A DNA stretch of 64,000 nucleotides from Enterococcus raffinosus. Its GTDB lineage: Bacteria > Bacillota > Bacilli > Lactobacillales > Enterococcaceae. Under the pieces are notes generated by a model that was given only the letters and a program-made list of their open reading frames with translations, was not told the DNA's origin and ran no database searches. The translations under genes and the position numbers were made by a program. Of the stretch, positions 16,256 through 25,836 are shown piece by piece. Within the stretch, counting starts at the first letter, position 1; every line of letters begins with the position of its first letter. Location of the stretch: assembly GCF_001886185.1 (NCBI RefSeq), contig NZ_JXLA01000001.1:1-64000 (forward strand), written 5' to 3'.

Positions 16256-19200
16256 ATGAGGAATAAAAGCAAGCGGTGGTATAGCTGTTCAAACTGGCTG
16301 ACTCTTTGGCTGACCCTCACGCTTTTTTTGACAAACATGCCTTTCTCTATGATCTATGCTGAAACGATAGAGGGGTCCTCCACTGCAGAAGAGGTTCAAG
16401 AATCCCTTCATAGCACTGAAAAAGAGTCAAGTACACAAGCAACGACTGACAATGAAGGGCAGCAAACCATAGAATCAACCGAAACAGTTGAAGGAACCCC
16501 TATTGCACAGGCAATAACTGGAACAATCAGGGGCATGGTCTGGCTAGATGAAAATGAGGACGGTGCACATGACAGGGATGAACGACAGTTAGCAGCGATC
16601 AAACTCTATTTGGTGGAAGCGGAAAATAAGAACCAAGTAATAACTGAAACGGTGACGGATGACTCTGGAAATTACTCCTTTAAGGACTTAGCGGCAGGGG
16701 AATATCAAGTGGTCGTCGAAGAACAAACGTTGGATGGCAAGGACTATTTAGTTCCGATCGCCGATCTTCAGTCGGGAACGGACAACAAGTTTGATAGCGA
16801 CAAGGAAACGGAATCTTCACGTTCCTATTCTAAGCCGATAAAGGTAACAGAAAACGAAGCTATCGTGGGTATAGATGCAGGAATGCGACTCAAAAGGTTA
16901 CCCAACCCAACAGGTGGGAATTATAAAGTCTATGATTCCACAAATGCATTGATAGGCTCTTACCCGACTTTAAAAGCTGCTGTTGATGCAAGCAACCTAG
17001 CGGCAGATCCATCGCTTACAATTTTATTGACAGGAGATGATACTGCTCAAGGGGAAGAAGCAACGATCAACACGGGAAAAAACATTCTTTTGAAGTCCAC
17101 GGCAACCAACACCATCACCCAAAACATCGAGCCCAAAAGTGAAACGGACCCAGAGGAACAAACAAAGCGCCATATAAAGGTCAGCAGTGGTGCGAGCCTT
17201 ACTTTAGAGAATATTACTTTAGCGGGAGCAGGAAAGGCCTATAACGACGGACAATGGGGACCATCCAATGGCGGTGTGGAACTAACAGGAGGAACACTGA
17301 GCCTTGGAGAAAATGCGGAAATTACCAAGACCTTTGGAAATAAAGGTGGTGCGATTGAAGCAAAGGAAAATAGTAAAGTCTACTTAAAAAGCAACAGTAA
17401 GGTGTATCTAAATCAATCAAGTGACACCGGCGGCGGGATATACGCTAAAGATAGTACAGTAGAAGTCAGTGGGACGAGCAGCATCTCTGAAAATATCGGT
17501 CAATGGCGGACCGGCGGAATTCATTTAGATCAAAGTTCTCTAACGGTCAACGACCAAGCGACAGTGACTGGAAATATTGCGAAGCACAATGAAGCTGGCG
17601 GTATCAAAGTCGAAAATAACAGCAGCGTCGTGATGAACGGCGGCAGTATCACCGCCAATAAAGTAGAGGACAATGGAAATGGCGGCGGAATCTATCTAGT
17701 CAGCGGGTGTACGTTTACCCAAAATGCTGGTGAAATCAACCAAAATGAAGCAACCAATGGTGCGGGCATTTATACTACTGGTGGAACAGTCGAAATGACA
17801 GGTGGAACAATTCATCATAACAAAGCTAGTGCTGACGGTGGCGGGATCTATACAACAGAAGGACCGATTCAGGTATCCAACGGTGAAATCAGTCAAAATA
17901 CTAGCGAGGTAAATGGCGGTGGTATTTTTATCCGAAAAAGTACCTTAACGATAACTGATGGAAAGATAAAGAACAATACCGCTAACATTGATGGCGGTGG
18001 GATACGTGCAACAGGTGAAGCAATTCTCGAGGTGACAGGCAACGCAAGTGAAATTAGTGAGAATGAGGCCAATTATGGCGGTGGCATCTCGGCAAATGAA
18101 AATAGCCAAATAACTATGACTGACGGGACCATCAGTAAAAATACTGCAGGGCAACGCGGCGGCGGAGTCAATTTGGACGGGACAGCGACCACCTTCACCA
18201 TGCAAGGAGGAGAAATCAGCGAAAACAAAGCGAAGCAGAGTGGCGGCATCTTAGCAGATAAAGCCATTGTCACAATTACTAATGTAAAAGTACGCAGCAA
18301 TCAATCAACTGGGAATCAAGCAGGAGAAGGCTATGGCGGCGGGATCATGATCGAGAATCAATCGAATGGGACTGGCGGCTGGTATTCAGCGAAGGTGACC
18401 GTCATCGACAGTGAATTTACAGGAAACAGTGCTTATGATGGCGGTGGTCTGTATGTAAGTGAAGGAAGTCAAGAGTTGTCGATCACCGGGTCTACTTTCA
18501 CGGGAAATACTGCGCGACATCAAGGCGGCGGCATCTTTGTCAACGGTACCCAGACCAAGATCAGCGAGAGTCGCTTTGATTCAAATAAGGCCAGCAGGTA
18601 TGGTGGCGCCTTAAAGCTGGGGATGGCAACGGTATTAGAAATAGAAACCAGCACAATCAGCGGCAATGAGTCTCGTTATGGCGGTGGCATCTCCGCCAAT
18701 GACGGCAGCAAAATCACGATGACAGACACCGATATTATAGGAAATAGTGCCCGTCATATCGCGGATGGTGAGTCTGAGATCGTAGAGGGCACGCCGTCAG
18801 TGAGCGGAACGGAAAAAGAAAATATTGGCGGTGACGGTGGCGGCGTAAATATTGATTTGCCGGATACGGAATTTAAGATGACCAAAGGAAAAATTGAAGG
18901 GAATATCGCCGAAAGCAGTGGCGGTGCATTATTTGCGACTGCACACGCAAAATTCACGCTTGGCGGGACGGAGGCTGAACAAGTTGAGGTAATCAAGAAT
19001 ACTTCGGAATCGCAGGGTGGGGCGCTTTTTCTTAAAGAAAATGTCGAAGGGACTATCAGTAATAGTCTTATAGATGCCAATACCGCTGGAGGAAATGGTG
19101 GTGGGGCGCGTCTAGAAGCCAATGCTCGTTTGATTATCATGAATAGCAGTCTGAGTAAAAACACCGCTTCTTATGGCGGTGGGATCTCTGCCAATAGCGC

Positions 19201-20446
19201 CAGTACCGTCGAAATGAACGGTTCAGCAAGTACAATTTCCGATAATACAACCAGTAATTTTGGCGGCGGGGTGAATATTGATAACGCAGGGACAGTCTTT
19301 ACCATGAACGATGGTTCGATTGCTAGTAATCCTGCACGAAATGGCGGCGGTGTCTTTGCCAGTGCCGGCGCAGAGTTTCGGATGAATGCGGGCTTGATCA
19401 CTCAAAATACCGCGCTTAATAACGGTGCGGGCGTGTATCTCCAAGCAACGGCGCAGTTATCGGTTACTGGTGGTACCATTTCACTAAACGTCGCGGAAAG
19501 AAGCGGCGGCGGTATTTTTACAGAGGATTATTATTATGATTCTCCAGTAGATGCAGATGCGTACTATCGAAACATTACAGTTACCGGTTCAGGTGAGATC
19601 ACTGAAGACAATCGTTCTCAGAGAAAGCAGCCTATACCACATATTATCAATGGACCGCTTGGATTTGAAAATAGTTATCTGAATGATTATCAGGTCAATT
19701 ATTTCCCGAACTCAGTAAGAATCGTTTATGATCCAAATGGTGGCGGCGGCGAACTATATGAAGAACAATATTTCAAACAAAATCCTCCAGAAATTGCAAC
19801 AATTCGTTCAGAAACAGAGTTGAAATATACCCCGCCAAGCGACCATCCCGAGTATGTATTTCTATATTGGTGCGAAAATGCTGATGGTGAAGGCAAGCGC
19901 TATAGTACAGAGGGAACGGACAAGATTACGATGGATAGTGACAAAGTACTTTATGCGATTTGGGGACCGCCAACGACCCTTTCTGGGACAATCTTTCTTG
20001 ATAAAATCAAAAATAGTACCTATGACAAGGGTGAAGAATTAGAGAACCGAGAAGTGACCTTATATAAGAAGGTGGAAAATTCCTCTGAGTATGTTGCAAT
20101 CGAAACAACCCTTACAAACCAAGATGGCAACTACTACTTTACAGCTACCGATCAAAATTCCTATAAGATTTCTGTGAAAGTACTGGATGGGGAATATGGC
20201 AAGTATGGATTTGTCAAAAAAGGGAGTACGAAACTTAGCAGTCACGTGAACCCGGATGGCTTTTCTGATCCGATTACTATCGACATCGAAAAAGAAAGAA
20301 AGCCAGTTTTAAATGCCGGTTATCTCGAATCAGTCGTTGTCACAGGCGTGAAACACAATGCAGAAAATGGCTTCTTTTATCTGATCAGTCTTCTGTTAGC
20401 TGGACTCGTAATAACGCGTATTTTTGCGCTTAGAAAAACCGAATAG
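16256..20446 (+). CDS. Large beta-helix pilus-associated adhesin
   Basis: A 1396-residue surface protein. The ATG at 16256 was chosen 10 bases after AGGAGG; a TTG three codons earlier is too close. Order: long signal peptide (about 1-38); Ser/Thr/Glu linker; SdrD-like B domain (about 85-210, GMVWLDENEDGAHD); a right-handed beta-helix of about 35 short GG(G)I/V repeats (about 300-1120); one InlB/Listeria-Bacteroides repeat (about 1160-1245, VYDPNGGGG to YAIWG); a second SdrD-like domain (about 1245-1350); and a sorting signal VVVTGVK with membrane span and RKTE. The TG-type motif resembles that of the pilin, not LPSTG, so the sortase may mount it on the pilus tip. The ligand is unknown. Confidence 0.8.
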   Translation: MRNKSKRWYSCSNWLTLWLTLTLFLTNMPFSMIYAETIEGSSTAEEVQESLHSTEKESSTQATTDNEGQQTIESTETVEGTPIAQAITGTIRGMVWLDENEDGAHDRDERQLAAIKLYLVEAENKNQVITETVTDDSGNYSFKDLAAGEYQVVVEEQTLDGKDYLVPIADLQSGTDNKFDSDKETESSRSYSKPIKVTENEAIVGIDAGMRLKRLPNPTGGNYKVYDSTNALIGSYPTLKAAVDASNLAADPSLTILLTGDDTAQGEEATINTGKNILLKSTATNTITQNIEPKSETDPEEQTKRHIKVSSGASLTLENITLAGAGKAYNDGQWGPSNGGVELTGGTLSLGENAEITKTFGNKGGAIEAKENSKVYLKSNSKVYLNQSSDTGGGIYAKDSTVEVSGTSSISENIGQWRTGGIHLDQSSLTVNDQATVTGNIAKHNEAGGIKVENNSSVVMNGGSITANKVEDNGNGGGIYLVSGCTFTQNAGEINQNEATNGAGIYTTGGTVEMTGGTIHHNKASADGGGIYTTEGPIQVSNGEISQNTSEVNGGGIFIRKSTLTITDGKIKNNTANIDGGGIRATGEAILEVTGNASEISENEANYGGGISANENSQITMTDGTISKNTAGQRGGGVNLDGTATTFTMQGGEISENKAKQSGGILADKAIVTITNVKVRSNQSTGNQAGEGYGGGIMIENQSNGTGGWYSAKVTVIDSEFTGNSAYDGGGLYVSEGSQELSITGSTFTGNTARHQGGGIFVNGTQTKISESRFDSNKASRYGGALKLGMATVLEIETSTISGNESRYGGGISANDGSKITMTDTDIIGNSARHIADGESEIVEGTPSVSGTEKENIGGDGGGVNIDLPDTEFKMTKGKIEGNIAESSGGALFATAHAKFTLGGTEAEQVEVIKNTSESQGGALFLKENVEGTISNSLIDANTAGGNGGGARLEANARLIIMNSSLSKNTASYGGGISANSASTVEMNGSASTISDNTTSNFGGGVNIDNAGTVFTMNDGSIASNPARNGGGVFASAGAEFRMNAGLITQNTALNNGAGVYLQATAQLSVTGGTISLNVAERSGGGIFTEDYYYDSPVDADAYYRNITVTGSGEITEDNRSQRKQPIPHIINGPLGFENSYLNDYQVNYFPNSVRIVYDPNGGGGELYEEQYFKQNPPEIATIRSETELKYTPPSDHPEYVFLYWCENADGEGKRYSTEGTDKITMDSDKVLYAIWGPPTTLSGTIFLDKIKNSTYDKGEELENREVTLYKKVENSSEYVAIETTLTNQDGNYYFTATDQNSYKISVKVLDGEYGKYGFVKKGSTKLSSHVNPDGFSDPITIDIEKERKPVLNAGYLESVVVTGVKHNAENGFFYLISLLLAGLVITRIFALRKTE

Positions 20447-20447
20447 A

Positions 20448-20486
20448 GAAAACGCTCCTTTTCAACGACGAAAAGGAGCGTTTTTT
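20448..20486. terminator. Bidirectional terminator of the pilus operon and VOC gene
   Basis: GAAAACGCTCCTTTTC pairs with GAAAAGGAGCGTTTT, followed by T on the plus strand and by a T-run on the minus strand. Confidence 0.85.
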
Positions 20487-20874
20487 ATTCGTGTAATTCC
20501 AATGGCAGACCGTCAGGATCAAAGAAGAAGGTCATCTTCTCACCAGTAAAGTCATCGGTTCGCAGAGGTTCGCACTCGATTCCGTGACTGTTCAAGTAAG
20601 CGACGGTTGCTTCAATATCGGTTGTTTTGAAGGCCAGGTGGCGTAATCCTGCTGCTTCTGGAAAGCTTGGGCGTTTCGGTGGATTTTTCACGGCGAATAT
20701 TTCTAACTCTGCGTCGTTCAGCTGTAAATCTAATTTATAATCCTGTCGTTCTGGTCGGTAATGTTCACGAATAATCGGCAGACCAAGGATATCGACATAG
20801 AAATGCTTCGCCTTCTCATAGTCGGAAACAACAATAGCGACATGGTGAATCGCGGAAAAATTTGGTTTCGGCAT
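20485..20874 (-). CDS. VOC-family protein (glyoxalase I-like)
   Basis: A 129-residue vicinal-oxygen-chelate protein with two beta-alpha-beta-beta-beta halves: AIHHVAIVVSDYEKAKHFYVDILGL and LRHLAFKTTDIEATVAYL. Metal ligands His (HHVAI), Glu (ELEIF), His (RHLAF) and Glu (PLELHE) are in place, so it is probably a metal-dependent lyase or isomerase of the GloA2 group acting on a small thiol adduct. Substrate not determinable. It is a single gene with AAAGGATGG before the ATG. Confidence 0.85.
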   Translation of the reverse strand: MPKPNFSAIHHVAIVVSDYEKAKHFYVDILGLPIIREHYRPERQDYKLDLQLNDAELEIFAVKNPPKRPSFPEAAGLRHLAFKTTDIEATVAYLNSHGIECEPLRTDDFTGEKMTFFFDPDGLPLELHE

Positions 20875-21060
20875 AAAACCATCCTTTCAGTTTTTACTTA
20901 TCTAGTTTATTGTAACAGGACTAGAGGCTGGAGGCGTTCTAGCCGCTTTCTTAAACGTCTTATCGCGTCAAAGCTGAGGGAGCTTACGAAGTCTTTTCTT
21001 ATTATAAGCTAGTTGGATTAAAAAAAGTATGTTATACTCCAATCAATTGAAGAGAAACAT

Positions 21061-21135
21061 TTGGGGTGCTGTTTAGCTGAGATTATACCCATGGAACCTG
21101 ATGCAGTTAAGACTGCCGCAGGGAAATGTAGCTAG
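21061..21135 (+). ncRNA. TPP riboswitch (THI element)
   Basis: The aptamer has the conserved blocks GGGGTGC, GCTGAGATTATACCC, GAACCTGATGCAGTTA and the GCAGGGAA end, in the usual order and spacing. It precedes a thiamine salvage operon. A terminator hairpin follows within 15 bases, so thiamine pyrophosphate should stop transcription. Confidence 0.95.
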
Positions 21136-21147
21136 TTGACTGATCGT

Positions 21148-21178
21148 ACCCGACCATTTTATTTTGGTTGGGTTTTTC
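21148..21178 (+). terminator. Expression-platform terminator of the TPP riboswitch
   Basis: ACCCGACCA pairs with TGGTTGGGT and is followed by five T. It ends about 65 bases before thiW. Confidence 0.85.
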
Positions 21179-21241
21179 TGTCTTTTACTCCTTTTGTTTC
21201 TTGCAGAATGGTTGCTTGAAAATGAGAAAGGAGTTTTTGTC

Positions 21242-21763
21242 GTGGAGAAAAATAAAATCCACAAATTGACGCTATTGGCTTTAATGATCGCCTTGGATGT
21301 TGTTTTGTCACCTTTGATGCGAATCGAGGGGATGGCGCCGATGTCTAGTGTCATGAACATTATCGCCGGCGTGTTGTTGGGCCCCATTTATGGAACGGTG
21401 ATGGCGCTAGTTTGTGCTTTGATCCGGATGACGATGTTAGGGATTCCGCCTTTGGCGCTGACGGGAGCGGTGTTTGGGGCTTTCTTTGCGGGGCTGTTTT
21501 ATCGTTTGGGAAAGAAGCTGATTTGGTCAATGCTGGGTGAAGTTGTTGGTACGGGAATTATCGGATCTCTCTTATCTTATCCTGTGATGGTGTGGTTCAC
21601 CGGCAGTCAGAATGAGCTGTATTGGTTGATTTATACCCCGCGTTTTGTCGGTGCGACCCTGATTGGTTCGGTGATTGCTTTTGTCGTCTTAGTGAAGCTG
21701 AAGGAGACCGCGATCTTTAAACGCTGGCAGCGCTTATTTTCCAGTGAAAGGATGTTTGGATGA
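21242..21763 (+). CDS. thiW: ThiW, thiazole-specific ECF transporter substrate component
   Basis: A 173-residue membrane protein with about five hydrophobic spans that binds thiazole precursor for an energy-coupling-factor transporter. Typical segments are LTLLALMIALDVVLSPLMRIEGMAPMSS and GTVMALVCALIRM. The start is GTG 21242, 8 bases after AGAAAGGAG; the frame extends back into the riboswitch terminator but lacks a ribosome site there. First gene of the operon; its TGA overlaps the thiM ATG. The shared ECF ATPases are not in this window. Confidence 0.9.
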   Translation: MEKNKIHKLTLLALMIALDVVLSPLMRIEGMAPMSSVMNIIAGVLLGPIYGTVMALVCALIRMTMLGIPPLALTGAVFGAFFAGLFYRLGKKLIWSMLGEVVGTGIIGSLLSYPVMVWFTGSQNELYWLIYTPRFVGATLIGSVIAFVVLVKLKETAIFKRWQRLFSSERMFG

Positions 21764-22578
21764 TGAAAATAGATGCTTCAAAACTACTGCCCTTAACCGA
21801 GGCTCCGCTGGTTCATTGTATAACCAATGAGGTAACCTGTGAAACGGTAGCTAATGCGCTGCTTTATATCGGAGCAAAGCCGATCATGGCTTGTGATCCG
21901 CGGGAGTTTGACGAGCTGTTTCGACAGACAGACGGCTTGTTGCTGAATATTGGTCATCTCTCGGAGGAACGTGAAAGAAGTTTAGTCGCCGCTGTGAAGC
22001 TGGCAAACAAGGTGGGAAAGCCAACCGTCGTTGACCTAGTAGGATATGGGGTCAGCCGCACAAGAGATCGGATAGGGCGTCAGCTTGTTGAAGAAAAGCC
22101 AACTGTAGTAAAGGGGAATATTTCTGAACTGCGTAATTTTTGCGGCTTACCAAGCCATGCCCGCGGAGTGGATGGCAGTGAGCTGGATCAAAGCGATCCA
22201 GCAATCGAAGAGCTAACAAATGCTCTGCAGCAATTAACAAAGACGTATCCTAAAACAACCTTTTTAGCCACTGGCAGCCAAGATATTATTGTGGATCAGT
22301 GCAGAGTCTGGCAGCTGCGAAACGGCGTGCCGGCATTGGATCGCTTTACTGGGACCGGCGATGTTGTCGGTGCTTTGATCGCCGCGTTATTGGGGACTGG
22401 AGCAGAGGCTTCGGCGGCGGTCGTTACGGCGGTCAGCTATTTTAATCTATGCGGAGAGCAAGCAGGCGATGAAAATGGCTTGGCGGCTTTTCGACAAGCA
22501 ACCTTGAATCAACTCTCGCTTTTGATGGAAAAAGAATGGTGGACTGAAGTGAAGGGAGAAGAAAAACAATGGGCTTAA
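21760..22578 (+). CDS. thiM: Hydroxyethylthiazole kinase
   Basis: A 272-residue ribokinase-fold enzyme that phosphorylates 4-methyl-5-hydroxyethylthiazole. Motifs: [44 protein letters not shown] and the C-terminal anion-hole loop [12 protein letters not shown]. Where Bacillus ThiM has Cys in GTGC, this protein has Asp (GTGD) as in ribokinases. The start overlaps the thiW stop by 4 bp and the end overlaps thiE by 10 bp, so translation is coupled. Confidence 0.92.
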   Translation: MMKIDASKLLPLTEAPLVHCITNEVTCETVANALLYIGAKPIMACDPREFDELFRQTDGLLLNIGHLSEERERSLVAAVKLANKVGKPTVVDLVGYGVSRTRDRIGRQLVEEKPTVVKGNISELRNFCGLPSHARGVDGSELDQSDPAIEELTNALQQLTKTYPKTTFLATGSQDIIVDQCRVWQLRNGVPALDRFTGTGDVVGALIAALLGTGAEASAAVVTAVSYFNLCGEQAGDENGLAAFRQATLNQLSLLMEKEWWTEVKGEEKQWA

Positions 22579-23198
22579 CGCTTTATTTGGTAACAGCTCG
22601 CTATGATTTTAGCGATGACCACTTTCTGACGGTGATTGAAGAGGCCTGTAAAAATGGGGTCACACTTGTTCAGCTGCGAGAAAAAGATTTACTGACGGGA
22701 GAATTTTATGCACTGGCTTTGAAGGTAAAACAGGTGACGGATCGGTATCAGATCCCGCTGATCATCAATGACCGGGTAGATATTTGCTTGGCGGTTGATG
22801 CGGCAGGGGTGCACATCGGGGATGATGAAATGCCAGTAGAGGTGGTGCGGTCGCTGATCGGTCCCGAAAAAATCTTGGGCGTGTCAGCAAAAACTGTCGA
22901 GCGAGGAGTCGAGGCAGAAAAAGCGGGCGCGGATTACTTAGGTATTGGCGCGATTTTCCCAACAAAAACCAAAGAGACGCCGCTAACTTCGATCGAAACG
23001 TTAAAGGCAATCAATGAGCAGGTAACGATTCCTAGTGTTGCGATCGGCGGGATCAAGGAAGATAACCTGACGGATTTTTATGGGACGGGAATCGCCGGGG
23101 TATCGATCGTTAGTGAAATCATGCGGGCAGAAGATGTAGGGAAAAAGGTTCATCGGTTGAAAGAAAAAATAGATAAAGTATTGGGGGAATCAAAATGA
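22569..23198 (+). CDS. thiE: Thiamine-phosphate synthase
   Basis: A 209-residue TIM barrel that joins HMP-pyrophosphate and thiazole phosphate. It shows [44 protein letters not shown], the flexible active-site loop [11 protein letters not shown], and SVAIGGI with the phosphate-binding [11 protein letters not shown]. Length and motif order are standard. The gene overlaps thiM by 10 bp and thiD by 4 bp. Confidence 0.95.
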   Translation: MGLTLYLVTARYDFSDDHFLTVIEEACKNGVTLVQLREKDLLTGEFYALALKVKQVTDRYQIPLIINDRVDICLAVDAAGVHIGDDEMPVEVVRSLIGPEKILGVSAKTVERGVEAEKAGADYLGIGAIFPTKTKETPLTSIETLKAINEQVTIPSVAIGGIKEDNLTDFYGTGIAGVSIVSEIMRAEDVGKKVHRLKEKIDKVLGESK

Positions 23199-24013
23199 TA
23201 AATGAAACGCCTCAGGTTGTAACGATTGCCGGATCGGATTCTGGCGGTGGCGCGGGAATTCAAGCGGACCTCAAAACCTTCCAGGCACGAAAGGCTTTTG
23301 GAATGAGCATTATTGTGGCATTGACATCTCAGAATACGTATGGGGTACAAGACAGTATGGCGATTCCTAGCCCCTTTATCGAAGCGCAGTTTGATTCTTT
23401 AGCCGCTGATTTTGCGATTGGTGCTGCTAAGACCGGGATGTTGGCGGATGTGGAACGAGTAGAAACGGTGGTAAAAAAACTGAAGCAGGTAGATTTTGGC
23501 CCAGTAGTTGTAGATCCTGTAATGGTAGCGAAGGGCGGGCATCATCTCCTACAAAGTGATGCGGTAAAAACGATCAATCAGCAATTACTGCCATTAGCGA
23601 CGATCGTTACCCCCAATTTGCCAGAAGCAGAAGTCATCATTGGTCAGCGGATCGTGACGGATCAGGAGATGATCAATGCCGCGAAAAAGCTGCAAGCCTT
23701 CGGTACGCAGAATGTTGTCGTTAAAGGCGGACACAGCCAGAACAAGGATGCGGCGGATTATGTCTTGCTGGCCTCAGGAGAAAGCTTCTGGATGAGTGCG
23801 CCGAGAGTGGAGACAGCAAGTACTCATGGAACCGGTGACACCTTTTCCGCCTGTATCGCCGCGGAACTGGCAAAAGGAACCGAGCTGAAGGAAGCGATCA
23901 TTATCGGCAAGAAATTTATTCAAGCCGCTATCAGCCAGCCGATTTTTGTTGGGCACGGACATGGTCCAACCAATCATTGGGCCAAAATGACCGATAATAT
24001 CGTCATCAAATAA
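23195..24013 (+). CDS. thiD: HMP/HMP-phosphate kinase
   Basis: A 272-residue ribokinase-fold enzyme making HMP pyrophosphate. N-terminal [44 protein letters not shown] and the C-terminal [16 protein letters not shown] are all family hallmarks. No thiC, thiG or thiS is present in the operon, so this set salvages thiazole and pyrimidine and does not make them. Last gene of the riboswitch-controlled operon. Confidence 0.95.
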   Translation: MINETPQVVTIAGSDSGGGAGIQADLKTFQARKAFGMSIIVALTSQNTYGVQDSMAIPSPFIEAQFDSLAADFAIGAAKTGMLADVERVETVVKKLKQVDFGPVVVDPVMVAKGGHHLLQSDAVKTINQQLLPLATIVTPNLPEAEVIIGQRIVTDQEMINAAKKLQAFGTQNVVVKGGHSQNKDAADYVLLASGESFWMSAPRVETASTHGTGDTFSACIAAELAKGTELKEAIIIGKKFIQAAISQPIFVGHGHGPTNHWAKMTDNIVIK

Positions 24014-24094
24014 AAAAGAAGTTGAGAAAGAGTCCCTTCTCTAAACGTTACAAGCGAACGATTTTAGAGACCCGCGCCTTCTCAACTTCTTTTT
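24012..24094. terminator. Long inverted repeat serving as bidirectional terminator
   Basis: AAAAAGAAGTTGAGAA (from 24012) pairs with TTCTCAACTTCTTTTT (to 24094). The roughly 50-base interior contains a second, weaker inverted pair (CTCTAAACGTT near AACGATTTTAGAG). It serves thiD and the convergent hxlR-type gene. Confidence 0.75.
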
Positions 24095-24446
24095 AGTTTG
24101 CCTTCAAACAAATATCTTGTCCTTGCTCCTGCAGGTGAGCGACATGCTGCTCGCCCCAGCTGCACAGACTATCTAGAATATCAGACAGGCTGCGGCCATA
24201 GTCGCTTAATGAATATTCGACTTTCGGCGGCACCTGTTGATACACTTTTCGGTCAATAATATTATCTTCCTCTAACTCACGAAGCTGCTGGGTCAGCATT
24301 TTTTGGCTGATGCCAGTAATTCCTCGCTTCAAGTCGCTGGGACGCATCGGTCCATGGCGAAGGTTACAAAGAATAATGGGTTTCCATTTTCCGCCGATAA
24401 CATCCATCGTCGCTTCGACACCGATCATATAGGAACGATTCTCCAA
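24093..24446 (-). CDS. HxlR-family transcriptional regulator
   Basis: A 117-residue winged-helix protein. Start TTG 24446 (MENRSYMIGVEATM) is chosen because AGGAGG lies 8 bases upstream; the frame extends further without a site. MDVIGGKWKPIILCNLRHGPMRPSDLKR and GISQKMLTQQLRELEEDNII are diagnostic of HxlR/DUF24 regulators, which often sense electrophiles or disulfide stress through Cys. Cys residues occur at ILCNL and SLCSW. Divergent from the MFS gene at 24592, its likely target. Confidence 0.85.
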   Translation of the reverse strand: MENRSYMIGVEATMDVIGGKWKPIILCNLRHGPMRPSDLKRGITGISQKMLTQQLRELEEDNIIDRKVYQQVPPKVEYSLSDYGRSLSDILDSLCSWGEQHVAHLQEQGQDICLKAN

Positions 24447-24502
24447 AAAAAATTCCTCCTTAAAATGTTGATACCATCCAAAAATTACTAAAAGGTATCT
24501 AT

Positions 24503-24555
24503 AGTACAAAAAAGTGGGTACTTATCAAAAGATCATCAACAGTATATAGTATCTT
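24503..24555. promoter_or_regulatory. Candidate HxlR operator in the divergent spacer
   Basis: AGTAC (24503-24507) and GTACT (24518-24522) form an inverted pair of the type bound by HxlR proteins. A related GTATATAGTATC lies at about 24542. The spacer holds both promoters. Confidence 0.4.
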
Positions 24556-24591
24556 CTCGTAGGTTACAAATACTTTTTTTGGAGGAACAAA

Positions 24592-25800
24592 ATGGAAAAG
24601 AAACTCTCACCAAATTTAACATTACTGGCTCTCGCGATTAATGCCTTCGCGATCGGGTCAACGGAATTTATCAGCGTCGGACTGTTACCGATGATTGTTA
24701 AAAGCTTCAACGTCACACTCGCACAAGCAGGGTTGACTGTTTCATTGTACGCTTTAGGCGTTACGATCGGAGCCCCTTTATTGACCGTTTTAACAGGAAA
24801 ATGGAACCGACGTAGCTTGATGATCGGCATTATGCTGCTGTTTATTAGCGGGAATCTGCTGGCGGCTTTTGCACCGACCTTCTTTATTTTATTGCTAGGC
24901 CGCATTTTGGCAGCCTTGGCTCACGGAATCTTTATGTCTGTTTCAACTGTGATTGCAGCCGACGTTGTTGAACCTTCACGTCGTGCAAGTGCCATCGCGA
25001 TCATGTTTACAGGGTTAACTGTGGCTACAGTGACGGGAGTGCCGCTTGGAACCTTCATTGGTCAACAGACAGCTTGGAACATGTCCTTTATCTTTATCGC
25101 TGTTGTTGGGTTGCTGGGACTAATCGCCAGCAGCTTCTTGGTTCCCCGTCATTTACCGATTCCAGGTAAAGTGGACTTGAAGGGCTTCACCCGAATTTTT
25201 ACCAATAAACCATTGGTGATGTCCTTCTTGATTACAGCTTTCGGTTACGGCGGTACCTTTGCTGCATACACTTATCTGTCGCCGATTTTGACCGATTTTG
25301 GATTTTCTGCCAGTGCTGTCGTGGTTATTTTGATCGTTTATGGCGTAATGGTCGCTATCGGGAATACTGTTGGCGGACATTTCGCAAATGAAAAGCCGTT
25401 GGCATCCTTGATCAAGATGTTCGGTCTTTTGATGGCGGCCCTTGTGTTCTTATTTGTGACCATCTTGATTGGAAACAGTATTCTAGGACTGCTGGCAGCG
25501 ATGCTGTTAGGCTTATTTGCCTTTATGAACGTGCCAGGTCTGCAACTGTATGTTGTACAGCTAGCGGAAAAGTACGTACCGCAGGACATTACTCTGGCTT
25601 CAGCGTTTAATATCGCCGCCTTCAACATCGGAATTACATTAGGATCGACAATTGGTGCACAAGTCACTGGTAAAATGTCTATTGCCTATACACCATTATT
25701 CGGGGCACTCATTGTTTTATTCGCCATCCTCTTGATTCTTCAAGTGAAAAAAAGCGAAGCCGCAGAAATGGGAAGTACAGGAACTGAATGTGAAGAATAG
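24592..25800 (+). CDS. MFS efflux transporter (AraJ/PbuE-like, 12 TM)
   Basis: A 402-residue major-facilitator protein with about 12 spans, drug:H+ antiporter-1 type. It shows LALAINAFAIGSTEFISVGLLPMI in span 1, the motif-A-like TGKWNRRSLMIG between spans 2 and 3, and a motif-C-like GLTVATVTGVPLGTFIGQQ in span 5. Such proteins export sugars, nucleosides or drugs; the substrate is not clear. TTGGAGG precedes the ATG. It is divergent from and probably controlled by the HxlR-type regulator. Confidence 0.85.
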   Translation: MEKKLSPNLTLLALAINAFAIGSTEFISVGLLPMIVKSFNVTLAQAGLTVSLYALGVTIGAPLLTVLTGKWNRRSLMIGIMLLFISGNLLAAFAPTFFILLLGRILAALAHGIFMSVSTVIAADVVEPSRRASAIAIMFTGLTVATVTGVPLGTFIGQQTAWNMSFIFIAVVGLLGLIASSFLVPRHLPIPGKVDLKGFTRIFTNKPLVMSFLITAFGYGGTFAAYTYLSPILTDFGFSASAVVVILIVYGVMVAIGNTVGGHFANEKPLASLIKMFGLLMAALVFLFVTILIGNSILGLLAAMLLGLFAFMNVPGLQLYVVQLAEKYVPQDITLASAFNIAAFNIGITLGSTIGAQVTGKMSIAYTPLFGALIVLFAILLILQVKKSEAAEMGSTGTECEE

Positions 25801-25802
25801 GA

Positions 25803-25832
25803 AAAAGCCGTGACAGATTCCGTCACGGCTTT
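25803..25832. terminator. Bidirectional terminator
   Basis: AAAAGCCGTGAC pairs with GTCACGGCTTT, with T-runs on both strands, between the convergent MFS and XRE genes. Confidence 0.8.
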
Positions 25833-25836
25833 CCCG

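Noticed and set aside
17200-19550. DNA tandem repeat array in the large adhesin gene
   Set aside because: The GG(G)I/V periodicity is at protein level; codons and spacing vary, so it is a beta-helix and not a DNA satellite.
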